A DNA stretch of 64,000 nucleotides from Thermostichus vulcanus str. 'Rupite'. GTDB taxonomy: Bacteria; Cyanobacteriota; Cyanobacteriia; Thermostichales; Thermostichaceae. The position numbers and the translations under genes are program-made. The notes under the pieces are model-generated. The model had not been told where the DNA came from, did not search any database, and saw only the letters and a list, made by a program, of their open reading frames with translations. The stretch is taken from positions 1 through 64,000 of the forward strand of contig NZ_JAFIRA010000014.1 of assembly GCF_022848905.1 (NCBI RefSeq). The letters run 5' to 3'. Each line of letters starts with the position of its first letter. The first letter of the stretch is position 1. Shown here one piece after another: positions 43,163 to 52,472 of the stretch.

Positions 43163-45016
43163 ATGAACAGCGTTTCGGATCCTCGCCTGCGCCTTTCTTC
43201 AGAGAACCTGTTGCTGCTGTTGGCGGCAGGGGTGGGTTTGGGTACGGGGTTGTTGGTGATTGGGTTTCGGTATCTCATCGGCTGGTTTCGCCACTTGCTC
43301 CAGGATACTCTCGTCGATAGCCTGTTGCCGCTGGGATCCTGGGTGTTGGCCTTGGCACCAATGTTGGGGGGGGTTTTGATCAGTGCCCTCTGGGTGGCGG
43401 TGCCCCTGCCCAGCTTTAGCCTCTCCAGTCTGGTCAGCCCGGCTCGCCCTTTGGCCCCTCGACCGTGGTGGATCCCGCTGAAGCTGCTGGCTGCTGCGAT
43501 TTCTTTGGGGGCAGGGGCTTCTCTGGGCCCGGAGGCTCCTAGTGTGGAAAGTGGTGGCCTGCTGGGATCCCTGTTGGGGCAGAACCTGAACCTATCACGG
43601 GAGCGGGTGCAACTGCTGGTGGCAGCGGGGGCAGCGGCGGGGTTGGCGGCGGGGTTTAATGCTCCGATTGCTGGGGTTTTTTTGGCCCTGGAGTTGGCCT
43701 TATCCCGCAGTTTTACCACCTCGGCGGTGAGTGTGGTGGTGTTGGCGGCGGTGGTGTCTGCTCTGATTGCCCAGGTGGGGTTGGGGGCACAGCCGGCTTT
43801 TCTCCTGCCCGCCATTACCCAGCCGGCTTTTGTGCTGCCTGCCTACGAGGTGCAGGGGCTGCTGGAGGTGCCTTTTTATCTGGGCTTGGGCCTTTTGGCC
43901 AGCTTGGTTTCGATTGCTTTGAGCTACAGCCTGGAATGGGGGAAACGCCTGTTTGTTTGGGGTCCACTGGCTGGCTGGCCTGCCTGGAGCAAGCCAATCC
44001 TGGGGGGGTGGTGCCTAGGTCTTTTGGGGTTGGGGATCCCCTTGGGGTTAGGGGTGGGCTACGAGACGATTGAGTCCATTTTACAGGCTGTGCCCTTCTC
44101 CTTGAGCCAATTAGGGCTGTTGCTACTGGGTAAGTTGCTGTTAAGTGCTTTGAGTGTCGGTAGCGGCTTTGTGGGGGGAACCTTTGCTCCGGCTTTGTTT
44201 TTGGGAGCGGTGTTGGGGGCGGGGTATGGTCAGGTGCTGAGCCAGGTGCTGCCGTTAATTTCCCTTTCTCCTCCAGCCGCCTACGCGATGGTGGGCATGG
44301 CGGCGGTATTGGCGGCCAGTGTGCGGGCCCCTTTGACGGCTATTTTGCTGCTGTTTGAAATGACACGGGACTATCACATTGTTCTACCCTTAATGGCGGC
44401 GGTGGGCTTGAGCATTTGGTTAACGGAGCAGTTGCATCCTCCTGCCGTTTACCCCTCGGTTCGACTGGAGAGCCTGCGGGCCAAGGGTGAAGCAGGGCAG
44501 AAGGCTGGGTTAACGGTGGAGGAGGTGATGGTGGCCCCCTCTTTGCTGTTGCGGCAAGATACGCCGGTGCGCGAGGCTCTGGATAGTTTGGTGCAGGGGA
44601 AGTGCCACAGCGCTTTGGTGGTGGATGCTCAGGAGCGGCTGCGGGGTATTCTCACCCTCCAGGATCTAGAACGGGCTTTGGCCCGCAAGGAAAGCTCGGA
44701 ACTGGCGGAATTGACGGTGCAGGAGGTGAGTCAGGCTCCTGTTCTGACCACTTTCCCGGATGAAGCGGTGGTGGTGGCGGCTGAGCCGATGTACCAATAC
44801 GATTTGCGCCAGTTGCCGGTGGTGTCCCGCGAGGATCCGGAGCACATTGTCGGTCTGTTGGATCGGGAGCGGGTGTTGCTTTCGCAGGAGTTGCAATCGG
44901 TGCGGCAGGCCCTAGAGCCGGAGATTCCTGCCGAGGAAGACGGGATCCCTGGCCCGAGTTCCGATTCTCAACCTGTCCCACAACCTGTCCCAGAAGAATC
45001 AACGCTGTCGCAGTAG
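43163..45016 (+). CDS. ClC-family chloride channel/transporter with CBS domains
   Basis: This 617-residue protein has about ten membrane helices. ClC motifs are present: GAGASLGPEAPSVESG (the gating glutamate is in GPEAP), GLAAGFNAPIAGVFLALE, GSGFVGGTFAPALFLGA and MVGMAAVLAASVRAPLTAILLLFE. After about residue 440 a cytosolic CBS pair follows (TVEEVMVAPSLLLRQDTPVREALDSLV and LTVQEVSQAPVLTTFPDEAVVVA), presumably sensing adenine nucleotides. The gating glutamate suggests a Cl-/H+ exchanger or channel; the C-terminal tail is low-complexity and acidic. The last 18 bases overlap the end of convergent nth. Function in anion balance or acid tolerance is inferred. Confidence 0.92.
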   Translation: MNSVSDPRLRLSSENLLLLLAAGVGLGTGLLVIGFRYLIGWFRHLLQDTLVDSLLPLGSWVLALAPMLGGVLISALWVAVPLPSFSLSSLVSPARPLAPRPWWIPLKLLAAAISLGAGASLGPEAPSVESGGLLGSLLGQNLNLSRERVQLLVAAGAAAGLAAGFNAPIAGVFLALELALSRSFTTSAVSVVVLAAVVSALIAQVGLGAQPAFLLPAITQPAFVLPAYEVQGLLEVPFYLGLGLLASLVSIALSYSLEWGKRLFVWGPLAGWPAWSKPILGGWCLGLLGLGIPLGLGVGYETIESILQAVPFSLSQLGLLLLGKLLLSALSVGSGFVGGTFAPALFLGAVLGAGYGQVLSQVLPLISLSPPAAYAMVGMAAVLAASVRAPLTAILLLFEMTRDYHIVLPLMAAVGLSIWLTEQLHPPAVYPSVRLESLRAKGEAGQKAGLTVEEVMVAPSLLLRQDTPVREALDSLVQGKCHSALVVDAQERLRGILTLQDLERALARKESSELAELTVQEVSQAPVLTTFPDEAVVVAAEPMYQYDLRQLPVVSREDPEHIVGLLDRERVLLSQELQSVRQALEPEIPAEEDGIPGPSSDSQPVPQPVPEESTLSQ

Positions 45017-45757
45017 AGCGGAAGGACACTCTCGTCGCAGCGGGCAACGGCCACATTCGGGCATGCGGGCTTTGCAGATGCGTTTACCGAGGCGGATGAG
45101 GTTGATGTGCAGGGAATAGGCTTTGCCGACAGGAATGTGACTGGACAGTTGCACAAAGGTATCGTCGGGTGCTTTGGCCCGAACTAAGCCCAGACGATTG
45201 GCTACCCGATGCACATGGGTATCCACCGGGCAGAGGTCACGGCCCAACCCAAACAGCAAGACACAGGTGGCGGTTTTTAGCCCTACCCCTTTTAGGGAGA
45301 GCAAGTAGTCGAGGGCCTGTTCGGTGTCCAGTTCTGCCAAAAAGTTTAGTTGCAGGGATCCCTGTCGGTCTTGGATTTCTGCCAACAGTTCTTGAATACG
45401 GGCGGCTTTGAGGTTGGCCAATCCCCCGGGACGAAGGATTAGGGCTAGCGCTTCCGGATCGGCAGTCAAGACCTGTTCCCAATGGGGATAGGCGGCTTTG
45501 AGGGCGCGAAAGGCACGACTGCGGTTGTGAAAGGGCTCTGCACCACTAACACGAACGGTGGTGTTTTGGGAAAGAATCGCGCCCACCAGTTCATCCAGTA
45601 GGTCAGGGTGGAAAGACACGTCACCAGGGCTAACGGGCCTGGGGATCCCAAAGCACTGCTCTAGCCGAGTCAAAACCTGCTCTACAGTTAGGGGCTCTAG
45701 AGCTTCGGAGTGGTTGCGTAAGCGGTGCGGCGTACTGTCCAATCCCTGCGGTATCAC
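44999..45757 (-). CDS. nth: Endonuclease III
   Basis: Nth removes oxidised pyrimidines by base excision and cleaves the abasic site. The 252-residue protein has VGAILSQNTT, the HhH-GPD motif LLSLKGVGLKTATCVLLF with the catalytic lysine, the essential aspartate in PVDTHVHRVANRLGL, and four cluster cysteines in CKARMPECGRCPLRREC. The start is GTG 45757, with AAGGGG six bases upstream. It follows murG by 18 bp on the same strand and is probably co-transcribed in a rubA-ycf48-murG-nth run. Its 3' end overlaps the ClC gene by 18 bases. Together with mutY it represents the iron-sulfur DNA glycosylases in this window. Confidence 0.95.
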   Translation of the reverse strand: MIPQGLDSTPHRLRNHSEALEPLTVEQVLTRLEQCFGIPRPVSPGDVSFHPDLLDELVGAILSQNTTVRVSGAEPFHNRSRAFRALKAAYPHWEQVLTADPEALALILRPGGLANLKAARIQELLAEIQDRQGSLQLNFLAELDTEQALDYLLSLKGVGLKTATCVLLFGLGRDLCPVDTHVHRVANRLGLVRAKAPDDTFVQLSSHIPVGKAYSLHINLIRLGKRICKARMPECGRCPLRRECPSALLRQR

Positions 45758-45775
45758 AGCTGACCCCTTGTGGGA

Positions 45776-46852
45776 CTAACGGGCCGAATCTTGGAAGATC
45801 CCTTGCAACAGGTGGGCCATCGCTTTGCCCGCTGCTGGATAGGCAGTGGTTTTCAGGTGAGTGGCCATTTGAGTGACCGTTTGGGGATGAGCCAACCAAG
45901 TCAACACCTTTTGCCGGAGTAGGTCTAGATTCTCTTCGGATTCTCGCATGACCACTCCCCCACCGTACTGCACGAAAGCGAGAGCATTGTGGTACTGATG
46001 ATCCTCAGCCGCGAAGGGATAAGGTATCAAAATGGCCGGTGTGCCTGTAGCTAGCAACTCCGCCACACTCATCGCTCCAGCACGGCTAATGGCAAAATGG
46101 GCTCGCTGCAATAGATTGGCCACATCCGCTCGAAAGGGAAACCGCCAGTAACGGGGATGCTGCGGGATCCCAGACGGTGGAGCCTGAGCTTCTGCCTCGC
46201 CGGTCAAATGGACAATCCAGGCCCCCGCCTGCAACCAAGCCTCTGCACAGGCGGCGACCATGCGGTTCAATCCCCTTGCCCCTTGGCTACCCCCCATCAC
46301 CAAAATGAGGGGTTCCCCGTCGGGGATGGGGATATCGGCAGGAACGGGTTGGGGGCTGTAGAACTCAGACCGAACGGGTGTCCCCACCACTTGGGTGGTC
46401 ACTCCCGGTAGATAGTTTGCGGTTTCCGCCATCCCCAAGGCCACCAGCCGGCACCATCTGCCCAACCGCCGGGTGACTTTGCCGGGGATAACATTGGACT
46501 CATGAAGCACCACCGGCACCCCAAGGGAGCGTGCCGCCAAAATGGCCGGCGCGGCAATATACCCACCTGTACTGAGCACCCCATCAAACTGTTCTGCTTG
46601 TAGCAGCTGACGCACTTGCCAGGTAGCTGCTATAAGCTGCAAAAGGGCTCGTCCCTTGTCCAAGAGGGATCCCTGTAGGCCAGACATGGCAATGGCATGG
46701 AGCCGATAGCGATCCTGCACCAGCTTCACCTCTATCCGATCCGGTACCCCCAACCACTCGATGTGCCAATCGGGTAGTTGCTCGGCAACGGCTAAGGCGG
46801 GAAACACATGCCCCCCGGTACCACTGGCAGCAATCAACAGCCTTGGGGGCAT
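45776..46852 (-). CDS. murG: UDP-GlcNAc transferase MurG
   Basis: MurG adds N-acetylglucosamine to lipid I to make lipid II at the cytoplasmic membrane face. The GT-B protein of 358 residues shows GTGGHVFPALAVAEQLP near the N-terminus, GVLSTGGYIAAPAILAAR, VPVVLHESNVIPG, and the donor-binding LVMGGSQGARGLNRMV and SRAGAMSVAELLATGTPAILIPYPFAAEDHQ. I place the start at ATG 46852, which has GAGGAAGG six bases upstream; a GTG 15 bases earlier overlaps that ribosome site. It follows ycf48 by 45 bp, an unusual neighbour, since ycf48 normally precedes psbEFLJ. Confidence 0.95.
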   Translation of the reverse strand: MPPRLLIAASGTGGHVFPALAVAEQLPDWHIEWLGVPDRIEVKLVQDRYRLHAIAMSGLQGSLLDKGRALLQLIAATWQVRQLLQAEQFDGVLSTGGYIAAPAILAARSLGVPVVLHESNVIPGKVTRRLGRWCRLVALGMAETANYLPGVTTQVVGTPVRSEFYSPQPVPADIPIPDGEPLILVMGGSQGARGLNRMVAACAEAWLQAGAWIVHLTGEAEAQAPPSGIPQHPRYWRFPFRADVANLLQRAHFAISRAGAMSVAELLATGTPAILIPYPFAAEDHQYHNALAFVQYGGGVVMRESEENLDLLRQKVLTWLAHPQTVTQMATHLKTTAYPAAGKAMAHLLQGIFQDSAR

Positions 46853-46897
46853 AGCGCCCTTCCTCACGGGTTTGGGTACAAGGATCCCTGTGGGTTG

Positions 46898-47893
46898 CTA
46901 GGAGTCAGAACCAACGTAGCGCAGTAGGGTTCCCCGTTGGCCGAGGATGAAACCTTGCTCGGGGGTCGGGAACTCAATGCTGTAGAAATTGGCCGGTATA
47001 TTGCTGAGCTTGGTGGCCTGTTCCCAGGTTTTGCCACCATCTGGGCTGTGAATCAGGGTAGCCCCTCCCCCGACGACCCAAAGATCATGGTCGTTCTGGT
47101 AGGCAGCATTCAAGTAGCCGAAGCTCAGGGCACGACCGGGACGGATGGGTTGTATCCACTCACCGGAGGTGAAATCGTCGGTAAGGGTAATCTCCGCCCC
47201 TTGGTTCAGCTTCCAGGCGCTGCCATTGGGGCCGAAGCCCATATTCTGGATACGACGGGAACTTTCGCGGGGATAGGGCTTCCAGGTTTGGCTTTCGGGG
47301 GAGTAGAGGAAGTAAAAGCTACCCCGAGAGGAGACCGCCAGGTATTCCCCATTGGGGCTACGGGCGATGTTTTTCACCACACCGATGGGTTGATCCACGC
47401 GGGCATGCCAGTTTTGCCCACCATCTTCGGTACGGTAGATGGCTCCAACATTGGTGACCATCTCGGCTGACCCTGGACCCAAAGCCTCGATTAAGAGAGG
47501 CTCACCTGGCAACTGAGCGCTGAGGCGGATGAGAGTCCAGTCGGCTCCTTCGTTCAGGGTGTGCAAAAGAATCTTCGGTTGCCCGACCACCCAGCCTTCT
47601 GATCCTGCAAAGCTGATGGAAGATAGGTAGGCTTCCGGATCCAACCCTGTCAAGTCTCGATTTTGCCAGCTGAGGCCGCCATCTTGAGATTCCAGCAACG
47701 TCGCCTTGTCCCCCACCAACCAACCATGGGACCCGGTACTGCCGGTGAAGGCGATGTCCAAAAGGGTATTTTCTGTGGGCACTTGCACCTGTTGCCACGG
47801 CACCTCTCGCATGCTAGGCATTCGCGCCGCCATCAGTAGCACTGACAAGGAGAGGAGCAGCACCATTCTCAGAGGTTTGAACATTTTGACCAT
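46898..47893 (-). CDS. ycf48: Photosystem II assembly factor Ycf48/HCF136
   Basis: Ycf48 is a lumenal seven-bladed beta-propeller that stabilises newly made D1 during photosystem II assembly and repair. The sequence starts with a signal peptide or anchor (FKPLRMVLLLSLSVLLMA). It then shows repeated propeller blades with GWLVGDKATLLESQDGGLSWQ, GWVVGQPKILLHTLNEGADWT, GAIYRTEDGGQNWHA, and GGGATLIHSPDGGKTWEQ. The long open frame to 48091 overlaps rubA. I choose ATG 47893, which overlaps the rubA stop in TGATG and gives a 331-residue protein, normal for the family. The pair rubA-ycf48 is therefore translationally coupled. Confidence 0.93.
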   Translation of the reverse strand: MVKMFKPLRMVLLLSLSVLLMAARMPSMREVPWQQVQVPTENTLLDIAFTGSTGSHGWLVGDKATLLESQDGGLSWQNRDLTGLDPEAYLSSISFAGSEGWVVGQPKILLHTLNEGADWTLIRLSAQLPGEPLLIEALGPGSAEMVTNVGAIYRTEDGGQNWHARVDQPIGVVKNIARSPNGEYLAVSSRGSFYFLYSPESQTWKPYPRESSRRIQNMGFGPNGSAWKLNQGAEITLTDDFTSGEWIQPIRPGRALSFGYLNAAYQNDHDLWVVGGGATLIHSPDGGKTWEQATKLSNIPANFYSIEFPTPEQGFILGQRGTLLRYVGSDS

Positions 47894-48315
47894 CACTCGA
47901 CAAAGTAGAAACTCATCAGGAATAAAAATCCAAGCGCCAGACCCAAGAAAATGAGCAGGTTCTTTTGGATGGGGGGCATCGCATTCACCCCAAGCCCATA
48001 GCGCAAATTCTCCTGAAAACCTGAGGGCTTCCCTTTTACCCCCACCGCCTGGAACAGACGCTTGTCCGCCCGACACACCGGACATTTCCAATCCGCAGGC
48101 AACTCTTCAAAGGGTACTCCCACTGGGATCCGATTGAGCTGATCCCCTTTGGCAGGCTCATAGACATAGCCACAGGAACGACATTCGTAGCGCTGCATCT
48201 GCAGAGGATCGCTCAGCTGTGCATCAGTTTCGTCTTCAGCCAGCTCAATCAGGCGAAGCGGCTTTGACCCCAAACTGGGATCCGGTTGCGAGCCTTTCAT
48301 GGGTAAGGGATCCAT
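47893..48315 (-). CDS. rubA: Membrane-anchored rubredoxin RubA
   Basis: This rubredoxin is needed for photosystem assembly. The fold is clear: YECRSCGYVYEPAKGD and PADWKCPVCRADKRLF give four cysteines (CxxC twice) for the iron centre. The N-terminus has an acidic, proline-rich extension, and the C-terminus holds one membrane helix (NLLIFLGLALGFLFLMSFYF) that anchors it to the thylakoid. The organisation matches cyanobacterial RubA. The downstream ycf48 starts on the last base of the stop codon, so the two proteins are produced in coupled fashion. The start is ATG 48315. Confidence 0.94.
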   Translation of the reverse strand: MDPLPMKGSQPDPSLGSKPLRLIELAEDETDAQLSDPLQMQRYECRSCGYVYEPAKGDQLNRIPVGVPFEELPADWKCPVCRADKRLFQAVGVKGKPSGFQENLRYGLGVNAMPPIQKNLLIFLGLALGFLFLMSFYFVE

Positions 48316-48569
48316 TTGTGTTGTGTCTTTGATCCCATTATGAGAGGGTTTGTTACAAAAATCTACCTGAAGGCGGCCAATCGCTCCGCCAGGGTGCCGG
48401 TGTGTGATTCAAAGCTGGAGATACGCTTGAGATGGGTTGGGATTCATCCAATTAACCCTTATCCTTCTCCGCCTTACCTAGAGTCCAGTAAGGGAGCTAA
48501 AGTTGCTACAGGATCCCATGTTATCGTTTTGGCAATCCTGCTTCCGTGGTGTGCAAGCGGGTGTACCTC

Positions 48570-48980
48570 ATGACCAAGCCTCCTCCCCGACCCACCCTCA
48601 ATCATGTGCTGATCGTCAAGGATCGCAACGGGCCTAAGGCCTACTGGTTAACGGCTGAGCTGTATTCGCTGGGCCGGGATCCGGGTAATAGCATTCGCAT
48701 TGATTCGCAATATGCTTCCCGCCATCACGCTATTTTGGTAAAAACGGAATCTCCTTCCTCGCCGGATGGGTTCACCTACCAGATCATCGATGGAGACATT
48801 CACGGCACTCCCAGTACCAATGGCTTGTACGTCCGGGGGCAGCGGGTGGAGTTCCAGGATTTGGAAGATGGGGATGAAATTCAATTTGGCAATGATGCGA
48901 CTGCCACCTATTCGTTGCAAACTAAGGAGCTGGATGCGATTCTCTCGACCTTCGAAAACACCCAGATTGTGGGTCTATAG
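48570..48980 (+). CDS. FHA-domain protein (136 aa)
   Basis: This is a single phosphothreonine-binding FHA module over about residues 10-125, with the conserved turn motifs YSLGRDPGNSIRIDSQYASRHHAIL and DIHGTPSTNGLYVRGQRV and the end of the sandwich LEDGDEIQFGN. The Arg, Ser, His and Asn residues that contact phosphothreonine are present. There is no catalytic domain, so it must act as an adaptor for a kinase-phosphorylated partner; no Ser/Thr kinase lies nearby. ATG 48570 is preferred over an upstream GTG. It reads divergently from rubA and precedes accC by 126 bp. A longer relative with the same motifs is encoded at 62407-63003. Confidence 0.9.
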   Translation: MTKPPPRPTLNHVLIVKDRNGPKAYWLTAELYSLGRDPGNSIRIDSQYASRHHAILVKTESPSSPDGFTYQIIDGDIHGTPSTNGLYVRGQRVEFQDLEDGDEIQFGNDATATYSLQTKELDAILSTFENTQIVGL

Positions 48981-49106
48981 ATGCTCTGGCATCCTTGCCA
49001 GCAGGCCCTATAAGCCGTGGTAGGATCAATTTTCGCAAGTTCTGTGTTTAGCAGGGGCCGCTGGACTCTGGCGGCTAAGGTTTCCACTTTCGCTTGAACG
49101 CCCCTC

Positions 49107-50459
49107 ATGCCGCCCATCACCAAGATCCTGATCGCCAACCGAGGTGAGATCGCCCTACGCATCATCCGCACCTGTCAGGAAATGGGGATCCCGACGGTCG
49201 CTGTTTATTCCACCGCCGATGAAAACTCTCTGCACGTGCAACTGGCAGACGAAGCTGTCTGTGTCGGAGATGCCCCGGTAGCCAAAAGTTACCTGAATAT
49301 CCCCAACATTATTTCAGCAGCCCTTACCCGTGGGGCAACAGCCATTCATCCCGGCTATGGGTTTCTGGCGGAAAATGCCAAGTTTGCCGAAATGTGTGCG
49401 GATCACCATCTGATTTTTATCGGCCCCTCTCCCGAGTCCATGCGCAAGATGGCAGACAAAGCCACAGCCCGGGAAACCATGCAATCGGTGGGGGTACCTA
49501 CAGTGCCCGGTAGTCGAGGATTAATTAGCTCTGATGATGAGGCGTTAAAGTTGGCGGAGAAAATTGGCTATCCCGTGATCATCAAGGCGACAGCAGGGGG
49601 AGGCGGGCGCGGCATGCGGGTGGCCAAAGATGCCCAGGAGTTGCTCAAGATGATGCGCACCGCTCAGGGGGAAGCCCAGGCAGCTTTTGGAGATGGCGGG
49701 ATCTATCTGGAGAAGTTTATTGAGCGGCCCCGCCATGTGGAGTTTCAGGTACTGGCGGATACCCACGGGAATGTGGTGCATCTCTACGAGCGGGATTGCT
49801 CCATTCAACGGCGACATCAAAAGCTCTTGGAAGAGGCCCCCAGCCCAGCCCTGACGACAACTCTCCGCGCTCGTATGGGAGCTGCTGCGGTGAAAGCAGC
49901 TAAGGTGGTGAACTACGTGGGGGCGGGGACGGTGGAGTTTTTGCTGGATAAACACGGCCAGTTTTATTTTATCGAGATGAATACCCGCATTCAGGTGGAG
50001 CATCCCGTCACGGAAATGGTGACTGGGCTAGATCTGATTGCTGAGCAAATTCGTATTGCCCAGGGGCAGGCTCTTTCCTTTCGTCAGAAGGATGTGCAAC
50101 TGCGGGGGCACGCCATCGAATGTCGTATCAATGCTGAGGATCCAAAGCAGCAGTTTCGCCCGCAATCGGGCACGATCAGCGCTTACCTGCCACCGGGGGG
50201 GCCAGGGGTACGGATGGACTCCCACATCTACACCGACTATCGGATCCCGCCCTATTACGATTCCCTGTTGGGTAAATTAATCGCCTGGGGGCCCAACCGA
50301 GCAGCGGCCATCCGGCGTATGCAACGGGCTTTGGGTGAATGTGCCATCACTGGGGTACCGACTACGATCCCTTTCCACCAGCAAATTCTGCGTCACGAGG
50401 CTTTTTTAAAGGGTGAGGTTTATACGGATTTCATTCCGCAACATATGCCCCTCGGATAA
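49107..50459 (+). CDS. accC: Biotin carboxylase subunit of acetyl-CoA carboxylase
   Basis: AccC carboxylates biotin on the carrier protein with bicarbonate and ATP, the first step of fatty-acid synthesis. The 450-residue protein shows [39 protein letters not shown], the glycine-rich ATP lid [13 protein letters not shown], the catalytic/metal motifs [16 protein letters not shown] and [13 protein letters not shown], and the C-terminal domain with [13 protein letters not shown]. Length and motifs match single-domain AccC rather than larger pyruvate or propionyl-CoA carboxylases. It is a stand-alone gene, as usual in cyanobacteria, where accA, accB and accD are scattered. The promoter likely lies within 48981-49106. 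Confidence 0.97.
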   Translation: MPPITKILIANRGEIALRIIRTCQEMGIPTVAVYSTADENSLHVQLADEAVCVGDAPVAKSYLNIPNIISAALTRGATAIHPGYGFLAENAKFAEMCADHHLIFIGPSPESMRKMADKATARETMQSVGVPTVPGSRGLISSDDEALKLAEKIGYPVIIKATAGGGGRGMRVAKDAQELLKMMRTAQGEAQAAFGDGGIYLEKFIERPRHVEFQVLADTHGNVVHLYERDCSIQRRHQKLLEEAPSPALTTTLRARMGAAAVKAAKVVNYVGAGTVEFLLDKHGQFYFIEMNTRIQVEHPVTEMVTGLDLIAEQIRIAQGQALSFRQKDVQLRGHAIECRINAEDPKQQFRPQSGTISAYLPPGGPGVRMDSHIYTDYRIPPYYDSLLGKLIAWGPNRAAAIRRMQRALGECAITGVPTTIPFHQQILRHEAFLKGEVYTDFIPQHMPLG

Positions 50460-50582
50460 CTTTCCTATTGGCACGTTGTATTTCTAGACAGGACTCGAAG
50501 TTAGAGAATTTTTTCATCGGATACGATTGAATCTCCTAGGATTTTATATCAATAGAGGCTTCCTGAATTTAATGTGAATATG

Positions 50583-52325
50583 CTAAATAGTAACCGGAGA
50601 TTCCACATAGATAGTTGGATCCTGAAGGAAAAACTGGATGCCAAATTTCATGAGTTTTTTGGAAATCTTTTCGTTGGCCAACTCCAAGAGCCTCTTGCGT
50701 AACTGAATGGAGTTTTCGCTAGAGCCAAGAATAAAGAAGGTGATTCTGGCCCTAGTGATGCGTTCTTCTGCATTACGGAGTAAAGAGATGTTGGTACTGC
50801 CTGGGTCAATACCAAATAAAGAATTGGTTTCTTCCGAAATCACTTGCTTTACCAAAGCTGCATCTTGATCCTCAAGGGGCTTGAGAAAATCCAGGTACAG
50901 CAATACCATCACCTTTTTGGCCATGGTCAGGTTTTCAATCTCAGCATTGACCAAATTGGAGTTGGGAACGATCATCAGAGTGCTTTTGGCGGCAGTACGA
51001 ATTTTGGTGGAGCGTAGACCGATGGACTCGATACGACCGATTTGTCCATTTGCCATGCGGATATAATCTCCAGGGACAAAGGGACGATCTAAGTATAAAA
51101 CAATGGTACTAAGGATTTGTTCGATAATTTTTTGAGCGGCAAAAGCTACTGCCAATCCACCAATTCCCAGGCTGGTGAGCAACCCAATCAAGTTAAATTG
51201 TTGGGTTTGAGCAAAGACAAATATAGAGAATACAATGATTACTGCATTGATAATGGTCTCAATCACTAACACAAATTCATCAATTTCCAATCCCAGCTTA
51301 CGAATGAGATCTATGCCGTAGAGCCGTACCACTTGTCGAAACCCTCTAGATAAAAGCCAGGCCAAGCTGACGACGAGAGCTAGGTCGAGCCAAGGGCGCA
51401 ACAAAGCAAACAGTGTGGAGTAAGGCCTTAAAATATTGAGAGAGGCATGTAAAAGTAAGACTGTTCCTGCTATCTGTTGAGCTCCTCGTAAAGGAGTGAG
51501 AACTTTTTCCAAAATGACAAAGACTTTGGCAGAGCTGAAACGATGAAATAGAGCGATGAGGATGGATGGTGTGCTATAGCCAATCAGGAGTGACAATGTC
51601 ACTAAGCCCAGAAAGATTGGTAAACGAGGAGTTGGATCTGGGTCTACGCTCCAATTTAAGGCAATGCTAACTTGGTAAAACCAATGACGTGTGCGGGGGA
51701 AGAGGCGGATGATGTAGGCTCCTGTCACCAGCCATAAACTCAACTGACTGAACAGAATGACTAGGGTTAACAGGGGTTGTGGAGAATTGGATCCTCTCCC
51801 CCAACGGCGACGTAACCAGCCCAAGACACTATGCAAAACCAAGGCAGCACCGACGGCAATCCCAGCTTGAATCCCAGCGGTTTGTAGGTACTCGACACTG
51901 CGTTGGGCTTGGGCTTCTGCTAGTGCTGTTTCTAGGAGAGCTGCCCATGCTTCCGCTTGTGCTTGGGGAGACTGATTCTCCTCGACATCTTGGTCGGTGA
52001 CTGTCAGTAGATATCGTCCATCCAAGAGTAGGGTGGGTAAGTTATTCCGCTCCTCAATTTGAACTTGTACAGGTTCTGGAGTGGTGATGGCGTCTGCTAA
52101 GAAAAGGTTAATGAAGTTGGCGCGTTCCTGGGCATTGAATTGGCCGGAAGCCCGTACTTGAAACAACACCTGCCCGTCCAGCACAATCGATGCGGAGTCG
52201 CTTTCTCTGTTGATGATGTTCGATTGAGGCCAAGCCGGGATCCCTAGCAGGATCAACAACAGGATCCCAATGCAAAACCCATGAGCGATTTGAGAAGCGC
52301 TGCGACGACTTGTGAATCTGCACAT
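50583..52325 (-). CDS. MscS-family mechanosensitive ion channel
   Basis: This is a large MscS-type channel of about 580 residues. It starts with a signal-peptide-like segment (FCIGILLLILLGIPAWP), then a periplasmic domain with two similar stretches (VLDGQVLFQVRASGQFNAQERANFIN), then about five membrane helices. The MscS core follows: the pore helix GLLTSLGIGGLAVAFAAQKIIEQILSTIVLYLDRPFVPGDYI and the beta domain GRIESIGLRSTKIRT. Such channels release solutes under hypo-osmotic shock. I prefer ATG 52325, which places the signal peptide at the N-terminus; the GTG at 52373 adds 16 residues. The gene is AT-richer than its neighbours and has few GGATCC motifs, which may indicate transfer. Confidence 0.9.
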   Translation of the reverse strand: MCRFTSRRSASQIAHGFCIGILLLILLGIPAWPQSNIINRESDSASIVLDGQVLFQVRASGQFNAQERANFINLFLADAITTPEPVQVQIEERNNLPTLLLDGRYLLTVTDQDVEENQSPQAQAEAWAALLETALAEAQAQRSVEYLQTAGIQAGIAVGAALVLHSVLGWLRRRWGRGSNSPQPLLTLVILFSQLSLWLVTGAYIIRLFPRTRHWFYQVSIALNWSVDPDPTPRLPIFLGLVTLSLLIGYSTPSILIALFHRFSSAKVFVILEKVLTPLRGAQQIAGTVLLLHASLNILRPYSTLFALLRPWLDLALVVSLAWLLSRGFRQVVRLYGIDLIRKLGLEIDEFVLVIETIINAVIIVFSIFVFAQTQQFNLIGLLTSLGIGGLAVAFAAQKIIEQILSTIVLYLDRPFVPGDYIRMANGQIGRIESIGLRSTKIRTAAKSTLMIVPNSNLVNAEIENLTMAKKVMVLLYLDFLKPLEDQDAALVKQVISEETNSLFGIDPGSTNISLLRNAEERITRARITFFILGSSENSIQLRKRLLELANEKISKKLMKFGIQFFLQDPTIYVESPVTI

Positions 52326-52472
52326 GATTGATTTGATAAGGACTGGAAGGGGCAGATCCAGCATACCCAGCACGGGTCAAGGGATCCCTTTTGCCCTAAT
52401 GAGTGCAATAGGTCTGGGTTACCCACTGATGGGCGAGCCTACCTTGCAGGATTTGAAGGAGCTGTTCCTCTT

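Noticed and set aside
47894-48091. 66-residue N-terminal extension of ycf48
   Set aside because: It lies inside rubA in another frame, and the TGATG junction marks the real start.
48316-48573. 85-codon frame upstream of the FHA gene
   Set aside because: It occupies the divergent promoter spacer and lacks a ribosome site and domain.
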